Of a stretch of DNA of 64,000 nucleotides, positions 50,524 through 62,500 are shown piece after piece. Each line of letters begins with the position of its first letter. Within the stretch, counting starts at the first letter, position 1. The DNA lies in assembly GCA_008638375.1 (NCBI GenBank), contig CM018031.1:14252062-14316061 (forward strand), in the 5' to 3' direction. A program made the position numbers and the translations under genes. The stretch comes from Nyssa sinensis (lineage: Eukaryota; Streptophyta; Magnoliopsida; Cornales; Nyssaceae). The notes under the pieces are model-generated. The model made no database searches, was not told where the DNA came from, and saw only the letters and a program-made list of their open reading frames with translations.

Positions 50524-53500
50524 TCAGAATGGGGACTGGCACAATGGGCAAGTTGATTTGTGAGAAGTTGAAAACCACTTGTAGAGGCAGGCTGAATGGA
50601 ACTTATGCTTGCAAGTCTTGCAAGCAAGGCGTGGAAGGCTGTGGTTGGCAGTGTGAATGACACTGTAACAGATAGGGCACTCCTCAACACCTTCAAATTC
50701 CTTGTCAAAATTGCTCTTCCATATCTGTATTGCTTCAGCTAAGGCTCCATTCTGCACCACCCAAGCAAAACAGATTATCTGCCTCTAGATATACTAAAGT
50801 TGTTCAAAGTCTAAATAAGCCAATCAATCATATTTTAAATTTGAAAGAAGAAAACCATTAAAGCTCACTTAAAATGATATATGCTCTGATTGTGAATCAA
50901 ATTCCTTGAGATATTCATGGCAAACCAAATACCCCAAAAACCATGGAAAGCACCAAAAAGAAATCTAATACCTTGTAGGAGAGATACACCAAAATGATGT
51001 GCATCAGCTCACAACCTTTTGAGAAACTTCTCTATGTTGCAACATAGGCACACGGGTATAGTTCATCTTCAACTAAAACCAATATTCCTAATCTCCAATT
51101 ATTGATCCTTTTCATTTCAGTTTCAGCGTTTCTTCCTCTCCCACCCAAATTCATATTGCCTTCTACTAGGAACCTTTTCTACCATAATTGTACTCTGTTT
51201 TTCCTCTCTCTCTCTCACCGCCACCCGAGCGAGAGGAGGGGGGGGGGGTGTTGGGGGCAATTATATGAGAATCAAGTGACTCAAACAAAAACATTATGTG
51301 TAATCCGAAAAACCCAATTATTATGCATGCTGCTGTCTTGACAGACATCACCATGATCAGATTCATATCTCATAAATTGATGTGGAAATAAATATGATGC
51401 AGGAAAGAGTTAAGGCCAACTAACACCGTAGGAAGTACCTGATTACGAACAAATGACAGCATAGACATTAACCATTTTCTCTGCTTCACTTCACTAATGC
51501 CAAGACTCCTTGTACAATCAACATCCACAGCCCGCAATGGGTAAGCAGCAGGAAGACGAATCACTAAATCCATCCCAGTTTCATCCTTTGTATAGGTAGC
51601 AACAACCTCATTGGCTGATTTGCTCACACTAACTGAAAAATTCTCATCCACAAAACTGGATTTCTTGATCTGAATTAAGAAAAGATATATTTCAGAACTA
51701 TGTCGTAATAATAATATGTGGCCAATTAGGGTGTATCTGCAACTAACTTTATAAATAATTGAATTTCCTCAATAAGTCTCACTAGTCCCAGAAACAAAAC
51801 AAACAGTTTACTCTCCATCTTGCTGGGTAAATGAAGAAGCTTAATAAAGTTTCTGAATTTTCTTGAAGATCACTGTTTTTCAAGATTCTTAAAGGAAGCA
51901 AGTCTGACCAACTTGTTCAAAGCAAGCTCAAGAGGACATCAAGAAGTTAAACTTCATATTTTACAATTGATATCCCTCAAAAGAAACAAACCTTTCATCA
52001 AACTGTAGAAACTGAGGTTTCATTACATAATACTTAGCACTTAAGAAACCAATAGATCTAAGTTAGACCACACATACCTGAGAGAGTTCATTTGTGATTA
52101 GAGGTGGACTACACCATGATTTTGTAAAAGTCTCAATTGCAGAAGATATAGAACGGTCACGTATATCACTAAACCACCCTCGAACATATGCAGGAAGAAT
52201 ACGAAGCATCACACCAAATATTGCACCAGCAAGTGATGACATTTTCTCTGGTCCAACAGGCCAAAGTGATTCCACAGAAAACCAAACGGAACTGGTTGTG
52301 ATGGCATGTGTTGCTGCAGTTGCAGCGTCTGATAACCCAGCAGGAAGTTCTACGTCTTTCTTTTTTAAGCTATGTGCCAAGCACAATTCCAATGGAACAT
52401 GCTGGAAAAGGCATTCTAATATTGTTGAATTAGCAGACTCTTGTATATATTGAACCAATCTCTCCCTGACAGACGATGATGATGGTAAGGATAGTAGGTG
52501 TGATAGCAGCAAACACCAAGCAAGAAAGAGATTCACCTGTAAATTTAAAGCAGATAATGAGTTTGTGACACCAATCATCACATCCCAGTGTGAAAAAATT
52601 ATGCTTAGTATAACTCCAAAGAAAAAGTTGGGGACCAAAAACACAAAGCAGACAAGAAAGACTATTACTGATTGAAGGATACTTACACGTTGCGGTGCCA
52701 CCAACTCCATTTCAAGAATCTCATATGGAAAATTTTCAAGCATGAAAGAAACTTCCTCCCTCAAATGAATATTTTGTTCTGGAGACGAATCAAGACGGGA
52801 AAAATCCTGGTCACTAGTACCACCCCCATCCAAAAAACATGCAGTGTCTTCTCTAACAAGAGCTAAGTGTGAAACAGGTTCAGTCGAAAGAATAACATAA
52901 GCAGCTAACTGCAAAGAAGGAACTGGTTTGGAGGAAAAAAGGATGGCATACAAAGAGCTAATGGGACCTTCACTTAAGCCCCACATTTGAAATGATTTCA
53001 CACCTCTATCTCTAGCATGTGGTGAGGACTTAACAACACTTGAAGCAACCAACTCCCAAAAGTGAGGATGATCAAGCCGGGTTGATGCTATAATAGATGA
53101 AGCCTCATAACAACAGGAACTGGCAATGGCTTCAGCAGCACCAGTGCAAAAGAATAAGCGAAGAATACCTTCTAGAATCCGGTCTTTAAAAGCTTCCCAT
53201 CTCTCAGTTCTCAAAGGGTTCAAATTTTCTGTATCTTCTTTCTGGAGTCCAACAAGCCCACAAAATAAAGAAAATGCAACAAGGGCATTTCTAGCAATCT
53301 TTATAGGAGAAGGTTTTAAAACCAAAACAATATGCTCAAGCTTCTTCAGTGTAACTTCCAAGTTAGTAGAAGTAGTGCTGTTTGTTATAGCATCATTCAC
53401 ATTTTCGGTTACTTCCTCCATCATCACAACTGTTGATTCAATCCACCCTCTCAACCTATACAATACAAATTCCCAATCCTCTTCATTAAATTGCTTCCAG

Positions 53501-56500
53501 CAATACCCAACTGAAACTGCCACCAGCTTTGACAACATCATCTGCACATTTGGGAACTTATTAATTGTAGCTGATGCACCAGCACCATCTCTCTGCTTTC
53601 GAAATAATTCAAGTAGAAGTGCTTTTTCCACAGGGTTGATATCTCTCTCTGGTTTTAACCCTTGTATTCCTCCTATTGCACTTAAGGGATAACAAGATAT
53701 AACTAGATGAAACCAATCATCCATATCTGCAAGAAAAAAGCAAATAAGTTAATAACAAATGATTGTAGCAACAAATTGAGACTGGGAAAACAAAAAAGAG
53801 GAAAAAGGAACGGAAAAAAAAAAAGCAGATATCAACAGAAGAAACCAAAAGAACCACCATGAGTGTTCTTTTGTTGCTAGTAGGAAATGAGCAAAGAAGT
53901 GGGTCCTGCCACTTGATGCTCCAAACTAAGGATATGCCCTAAGCCTAAAACAACGAAATGGTTGGTACACTGGAAACATACACCATCCAATTGAAACTGT
54001 ATCTTCTACCATGCAAAATTGTAAATCAATAAATATAGATGGAACGGATTGTTGAAATGCTTACAAGTTCTTGGGCGTACTACAGCCCGTGTGCATTAAG
54101 GTCTCAATCTGTCATATGTGAAATTTAGTGTTGTCCTAGTGACAAGTATCTACTATTACATAGAAGAAAAAAAATGCATTTACTGATCCGGAGAAAGCAC
54201 TCATCTACCTTCTCCTATTTTCCATTTGCTTAGTGGTGGGAATGATAAAGTTCTTTGGAGCCAACCCTTGATAGTATCATGCATTTGATTTTCCTCAAAA
54301 GAGTCATGTTGAACGTCTCCATTGGATTCATCAGATCTCATGCTCAATGGTCTAATAAGGATACCCAAAATTGGAGGAAATATTCTCAAACAATTTGGGT
54401 TTTCTGTTTGACCAATGTAAAGTTTATTTACAAGCAGTTTAAAAAGTAACACAGCTTTGTCCTTTCCCCATATTTTATCTTCAAAGAGAGTAAAAAGTAA
54501 TGATGCAAGAGCTCTCAAGAAGGGTACTTCAATACTTTCCACTTGATCATATGAAGCAGGCCATATATTGGGAAAACTCAGTTCATCATTTGCTCCTTGG
54601 ATGAGAGCACCATCAAGCAAAATGTTGATGACAGAATCTAACAAGCTTTCCCTGTGAAAATACTTTCCACTCTTCGCATATGCACTCAATAAAGGTAAGA
54701 AAGAGCTCAAAACACTGCCACCGTGCCATTTCCATGTGCATAACATTTCAGCTGCAAGCCAAGGTCGAGAATAACTAGCTTGAGAGTTGATCAGCTCTTT
54801 TGTTGCTTCCTCAGTTGAAGATGGAGGAATATGTGAAACAGTACCACTAACAACCCTATCGATCCCAATTTTAGATATAAGTTTGTCAATCACAGCAACA
54901 TACCTGTGATTCCTAGATGCCTGCCCAAAGAAAACATTTGCAATTTACAAATTGTTGAAATCTTGCATCTGATAATGGGAAAAACTGCATTTATAATTCC
55001 TATCTATATTGATATATTCATAATAATAAATAAGGTTGAAAAGAAATGAACAATACCCTTTTAATGGCACAGAAACCAGTATCCTGCAAATGCAGGATTG
55101 CAGTGACAGACACAAGGGTGGGAGCCACAGGTTGTGAAGTTTTTTATTACACTTTATATACACATATAGTTCCAAAGGGTAGTCCAATTATATTTCTAGT
55201 TGCACACACACCCCCCCCCCCCCCCCCCCAAAAAACAAAAAAAAATAAAAAAATAAATACAGAACAATATTTGTTCAGTGTAGTTTTGACAGAAGAAACT
55301 TAAAATATGACATGGCATGGAGCCAAGATCTTATAGCCACAGCTAAGAACCAACATGATGTTGCATAATTAAACTATCAAACCTTCAAATGAAAGACATA
55401 CCCATCTTCATCACTTCATCCTCTTCATCCAGTTTTTCTCAGCAATAACCACATAAACCAATGTAAACCATTAACTGTCACAAAATAAGTAACCTTCAGC
55501 TTAATTCTGTGTTAAGAGCATGCATTGGAGACCACAGATGGATGGGATAGAATATAACACAATTGACCATGGGATAGAGTGGTTGAAGATCTCTGAAGAA
55601 GAGATTGAAGAACTGTAACGGAGACGAGGCCCCAGGCTCAATGGCATGGCGATGGCCTTCCTTCAGCAATGCTGGGATACATTAAGAGAAGACATGATAG
55701 CTATGCTCATTGAGTTCTTTGACATGGGGAACTTGAGAAGAGTCTTGATGCTTATTTTTTATTGCTCTGGTTCCAAAGAAAGGAGGGGCTGTCAATCACA
55801 AGGATTTTACAAGTTTATAGCCAAAGGTGTTATCTCTCTGACTTAAAAAGCTGTTGGGGAAGGTTATTTCAGTGTCTCAAAATGCTTTTGTCCAGGGTCA
55901 TCAGATATTGGATGCAGTTTTAATTGCTAATGAATGCTTAGATTCAAGGGTGAGAGGAGCTAAGTTGAGTGTTATCTGTAAGTTGGATAATGAGAAAGCT
56001 TATGATCATGTCAATTGGGGGGTTCATGATAATGTCAGTTGGGGTTTCTTGCTTCATTTATTTGAGAGAATGGGTTTTGGTACCAAGTGGGGAAAATGGT
56101 TAACTGCATTTCAACAGTTAGATTATCAGTCCTTATAAATGGCTTGCCGGTAGGGTTTTTTGCCTACTCTAGAGGGCTTAGGCCCGGGGGGGGGGGGTTG
56201 GGTTTCTTTATCTCCTTTCCTTTTCATTGTGGTGATGGAAGCCTTCAGTAAGTTGATGGCAGGAAAGTTGGGAAGGGAAAGCTAGGAGGTTTGGAGGTCA
56301 GCATAGGAAGCAGGAAATTCATGATGGTGTCTTATTAATTGTTTCCTAAGATACCACCATCTTTTGTAAGGCTAAGGGTTGATCAACTCATATTTTTTAT
56401 ATACATTCTGCTATGTTTTCAGGCAATGTTGGGTTTAAAGGTAAATCGAGCAAAAAGTGAATTTCTTCCATTCTGGGATGGAAAGTGAGAATTCTTCCAG

Positions 56501-59477
56501 ATACTGATTCAGGTCTTCCTTTAGGAGAGACTTGTCATGAGACTGGAATCTAGGATTTTGTAAAAGTGAGGTACAAGAGAAGACTGGCATGGTGGAAGAA
56601 GCAATATTTATCTACAAGGGGAAGGTGGACTCATCAAGAGTTCTTTGTCAAATCTACCCACTTGTTTTATGACTCTTTTTATGATCCCAGTTTTTCTGGT
56701 AACGAGATCGAAAAGACTTCAGCACTTCCTATGGGGAGGAATAGGGGAAGAGTTTAAGTACAATTTGGTTGACTAGAAGAGTATATGTGTTCCAAAGAAA
56801 CATAAAGTTTTGGGGGTCTGAGATATGAAGTTGTTCAACAGGGTAGCTGGGTGAGTGGCTTTGGAGATATGGGGTTAGGGCATGTAGTTTGTAGAAGAGA
56901 GTAGTGGAAGGGAAGTATGCTAATGAATGGGGAGGTTGGTGCAAAAAAGAAGTTAAATTTTCTTATGGGGTTGGATTGTGAAAGAGCATCGGAAAAGGAT
57001 GAGATGATTTCTCAAAACATCTCAGATTTAGGCTTAGGAATGGTCAGAGGAGCAAAAGTTTTGGTACAACTTGGGGTGCAATGAGATCCCTTTGGTTTAG
57101 TCCTTTATGGGTCTTCTAAGAATTGCAATTGATAAGGAAGCAGCAATAGCAGATTATTTGAGAAGATCTGATAGGGGATTGGTTTAGGACTTCCTCTTTG
57201 TTAGATCAGCTCAAGATTGGGAGGTGGAGATTTTGGTCTTTTATAGGGATTTGTATGATTTGGATCTAGGGGATAGTTTGCTGGAGCTTTTAAGGCCAGA
57301 TCATACTACCATATGCTTCTAGAAGGATACAGAAAACCATTTTTATGGAAGTCTATTTGGTGTTTGAATGCTCCTCCCAAGGTAACTTTCTTTGGTTGGA
57401 CGGCAGCCCTAGGTAAAATCCTCCTGATTGACAATCTTATTAGGTGGGAAATAATGGTTGTTAACTAATGCTACAGGTGCAAGAGCAATGAGGAATCAGT
57501 CGGTCACATTTTGTCACATTGCTTGGTGGCAAGAGAGTTGTGGTACTTCTCTTCAACCTTATTGGAATCCAACGGGTGATGGCACATCCAGTTCAAGATG
57601 CTATGTTTAGTTGGAGGGGGCAAGAAAATGGGAAAGACAGCGAAGAAGGTCCTCATTCAGTTCAAGGTGTTCTGTTCAGTTCATGATTGTTTGACTATAT
57701 GAATACCAAAAAATTGAAAATCCAGAAGGCCAAAATGTAATGTAGAATCTAGTAACCTACTCCAGTCTAGGAAGTAAATTTACACCCACTAGTTGTGACA
57801 TTTTCGGTTATGCAAACAGGCACTTTAGGCAGGGAGATTTTAGCAAGAAGCTGATCCTGAACAGGTCATAGTACAAAAACAGAGACAATCGCATCTGCAA
57901 TAAGTACGCCTACCCTGACTGATCTCTTATCTCCTTTGCTGCCCCATCATCTGAATTTTTACTCAAAAATACTTCCAAAAAAAATTTCTACATTATACTT
58001 TCCACAGAAAGGCTTGCCACTAAGACAAGTAACGAACTACTTAATATTATTTTTAAACAAAAAACAAGTAAAGAACTTCTTAAATTATGATTTAGAAGAG
58101 GAAACTCGGGGAAAATGTATCAAATTAGAGACAACAGATTTATTTATTTATTTATATTTTCAAGTACAGAAGGCAGAAAATGAGGACTTATAGAAGTCAA
58201 CACAGGATCTCACCAAAGCATGGCATCGTCTTCTAATGTGAAGAGACCAGTAATGCAAGAAGAGGATTATCATATCGTAGAGGTACCTCTAACTAAAAAT
58301 AAATTAATAATGCATTACTACACTAATCAAATGATGTCAGCAAGAATAACAACAAACACTTACATTAATAGAAATATTTTCAATTTTCAAGGTGGCTGAT
58401 CCTTTTCCAATACTGAGATCCGGCATGATCCAGAAAGGCCACAGATCACCCTCACTCAGAAACTGGTCCAACAATTTTTGTTCCTCAAAATGATCGTGAC
58501 ACAGACAATCAAGAACTTCAAGCAACCAAAGGCAGCACAAAGATGTGATTTTATCAGCATCTAATTTATCTTCCTTGAGTATGGTAAACCTGATAGACTT
58601 GATCAAAATAATTCCCAATCTCTCGCGACCATCTATGCTGAGGTTTTTGAAGAACTCACTACTTATCTTGCAGCGGAAAGTATGCACAGATTCACAGAAA
58701 TCTGGCATAGACTTGATTTTTCTGGTAGATTCACTATCAAGTTCATCATTGGACACTGCTGCCATGCTACATTCCCAATCAATCACAAAAATTGCAGCAA
58801 AAATACCTGGAACCAAGCCACTTTCGTCACTGAAAGTTTTTAAGCAAAAGAAGCTACTGTCAAGCACTTCAAGTGCAAATTGAGCCATTTCAAGCACATT
58901 AATAGAAGATTCGAATCTCGGAACAGAAACATTTGCTTCAGCAGTTAATAAAGAACATACATCCGTAACCCAAGTAAAAGTTGAATCCATAATGAAAGTG
59001 ACTAATTTTCTGAAAACTTCTTTAAAAATCATGCTCATTGCATTTCTGGACACAAAAGAAGCTTGATCATCCACTATCGAACCACCAAGAACAGCCCTGC
59101 AACAACAGATAAGGACGAAAGGCAGCATAAGACAATGTAAAAAGGTTACAGTATTCAATAAACTGAATAAATGCTCAAATAAGCAACTTTATGCTTTTTT
59201 TTAATGTACGGATCAACTCAATTTCAGAATGCAATTTCAGCTTCTCAAGAGTCATGATTGACAAAAAACCAGAGTGTTTATGTTTTCTATTTTGTTCCAA
59301 GATAATTAAAGGTTTCTAGGGTTCATTGCTTAGTGCAATGGTAAAATGCTCGGTCTGTCAAGCGTGAGAAAAAAGGGTTGGAGTCAGCTACCTTGTTCGA
59401 AAATAATGCCAAATGTTAGGTCTGTCTATAACCCACCCTTCCCAACATGCATATGAGGGACCGACACTAGGTCATGG

Positions 59478-59508
<31 letters not shown>

Positions 59509-62500
59509 TATATATATATAATTATAGTTTTCTACAAATGGGACATTTGGTCAAGCCAGGTGAAATACGGGTTATATTAAATATATAACTCATGTAGTCA
59601 ACCCTTAAGAATATTTTTTCAAGTAAATGTATTGTATTAATGATGCCCAAGGGAGCTGAACCCATTTACAAAAAAGCTCAATAAAACTAGAGCCTCATGC
59701 TGTTCAAAAACTCTACAAAATTATCTCATACGAGAGGTATTCCTCCAAAACCCAAAAGTATAAGGTTTTCAAAAAAACCATCCTTCAATTTACAAATAGT
59801 CATTGTCTCCCCATCAAAGGTGCACCAATTTCTTTCCTTCCAAATGCTCCAAAACAAGCAAATAGGTGCCATCTTCCATATCATTCTCACATTCTTCTTT
59901 CCACATCCCATTTGCCAAGCTTTCAAAAATCCTTCACCGCTAGTGGGATGGCCCAATAACAACCGAATAAGGAGAAGAGCAAACTTTCATATTTCTTTTC
60001 TTACAAATAGGAATACTGAAAATTGGCAGTCTTATGCTTATATGTTACTTTGAGGCAAAACATTTGGGGTGAAATGGGAATTAAGCAAAGGATAAGCTCC
60101 GGTAACCATTAGAAAGCAATGCAACACTTTCAGTATCCAGAAATAGTGAAAAATATACCATAAGGTTGAGAAAGAAGTTCTAAAAACCACTAGCAAGTTA
60201 CAAGACCAGCATATTTTTTTGAGAAAAAAATGCTCCAAGAACAATATGTTCATAAAACAAGTGTTGCTAGAGTGTAGATATGAGGTGGATATGTAGTAAG
60301 GTATGAGTATAAATTAGAAATGAACACATACGTGACTTGTTAGAATCAATTGTTAGGATGTATACTCTCACAACCAAGACATTTTGCTATTATTTAATAA
60401 ATTTGATTCATTATTGAATTTCATATTATCATACATGTAGATGTTATTTTGTACCATGAGATGATTAGTCCTTGAATTGTTATTAAAAATAGTTCATGTC
60501 TATAAATGAAATTTATGTACTATAGGAGATATGAACTTATGATTAAACAGTTCTAGAATTGTTCGCAATCATTGATTAAACTGGGCATCTTATCAATTAA
60601 TCTCTATGTGATAGGATGATTTATCTCAACCACTAGAGTAGTAGACTTTGGGATAATGTATTGGTTTATTTGAAATACATTGAACAAGATCACTATAAGA
60701 AACACGTCAGATAAAGTTATCATCTTTGATATAATTCTTATATTCATTATTCGTAGTAAGCTCTTAATCTTGATAGAATAGTGGACTCAAGTTCATAATG
60801 GCGGTGACTTTGAGTTACCAATGAGTGAGCGTTTAGATCAACACTTCAGTATCTTAGAAAATCATTGTTTAGGCTCTAGGAACACATATTCTGAAGATAG
60901 AATCTATATTCTCTAAGTTAGAAAGAAGGATATCACTTCTGAACTAATTTAATTGATTAATCACTAAAATCCGGATCCGGTCTTCTAAATAAATTGTTTA
61001 TTAAGATGATGACCAATTAATAGTGATTAATAAGTGGTGAATTATGTTATAAAAATAACTCGGAATTGGTTTGACATTGTATAAGTCCAAATCCTAATTA
61101 TTGACATCCAAATAGAGGGGTCCATTGCATATGTTTAGTGAATTTGGATTTTTCTCTATTTCACTATATTAGAATGCAGTTCTAATTATTTAGTGGAACT
61201 AATTAAAATTAATTAATTAAAAATTAATAACTAATTAAAACTAATTTGGTGGGACCCTAGATCTCTCGTTTTTTCCTAATTTTGCAAACTCCTATAAATA
61301 TGTGATATCAGGGAATAGCAGTAGACGGGTCATTATGTTTTTTCCTGTGTGAGAACAGAAAAGGTAGAGGAGAAGACCTAAAGAAGTAAAAGAAGGAAGA
61401 TTTCATCAATCTCTTCAAGAAGGTTTCTTCAACAATCAAAATTATTAAGACCAAGGTGATTCTAACCCCTCTTTTCAAGATTGTACGGTTTATGTAAAGA
61501 AAAGATCTAAAATAATTTTTTGAAATCGCTTCTGTTGTGGTAAAAAACCCAGCATCAACACCAACCAATGACGGGAAAAGATTAAGCCAGTAAGATGATT
61601 AGGCCAAGTGCAACAAACAGTGACCGCATAGGCAAGGAGTGGCATAGCCCACAGCAAGGGCATTGTAAGGACAAGTGAAACATGAAGAAGTATGCAAATA
61701 GATGTGATAAAGGAAGAACATGGAAACATATGTTTCAACCAAAACTATGATGGTAAATGTCACAAATGTGAAACATGGTTTATGTAGCCCATTCTAAATA
61801 GTAGATGCAGTTGGATTGAGTTGTCAAGTAAAATAATAGAGTCGGCATGAATAACTATTAGAAGGGAGACCTTTATAATTTTTCTATGAAAAAAAATGGA
61901 AGAACAAGTATGGCCTCATTGCCGATTGTGTCTTTTGTGGGAGGCAAGCTTGTGTGTACTCCTTATTTTCGGACGAATTTTCATGATTGGGAATTGAAGG
62001 AGGTGGAGGGATTTTTGGAGATGTTGAGAAGGTTCCAATTGAGAAAGGGAAGAGAAGATGTCATGCTTTAGATGGTGAGCAGTTATAAAAAGTTTACTGT
62101 TCAATCTTTCTACAAGGAGATGGTGGGGAGAAATGATGAGACTTTCCCACGGAGGTTGATTCGGAGGTCCCAGGTTCCGAATAAGGTGGCATTTTTTGCG
62201 TGGTTGGCAGCATGAGGTGCCATTCTTACTTTACATAATTTGCAAAGAAAAGAGGCTTTCAGCTTCCTAGCCTGTGCAAATTTGAGGAAGAGACCGTGGA
62301 CCATCTTCTTGATCACGGGAAGATACAAGAGATGCATGGAATATGATTTTTTTCCTTGTTCGGGCTTACTTGGGTGATGCTGGCCATGATTAGGAAGGTT
62401 TTTATAGGGTGGACATGTAGCCGCATTAAAAAGGAACTGAAGATTGCTTGGAGGATGACTCCTTTTGTGCTCAACATGGTGTTTATGGAAGGAAATAAAT

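Larger units (their letters stand above)
54921..58363 (-). other. 3.4-kb LTN1 intron enlarged by a LINE
   Basis: The donor AAT|GTAAGT at 58363 and acceptor tttgggcag|GCA at 54921 join IENISIN to [10 protein letters not shown] in phase 0. Most of the length is a LINE on the opposite strand (about 55525-57650). The remainder includes a poly(C) run. Confidence 0.88.

Noticed and set aside
52537..52686. Hydrophobic transmembrane-like segment within the long listerin frame
   Set aside because: GTAAGT and ACAG junctions with matching phase show it is an intron that happens to be open, not part of the protein.
53126..53692. Plus-strand 188-codon frame opposite listerin
   Set aside because: Shadow of a listerin exon whose frame, splice sites and family match are secure.
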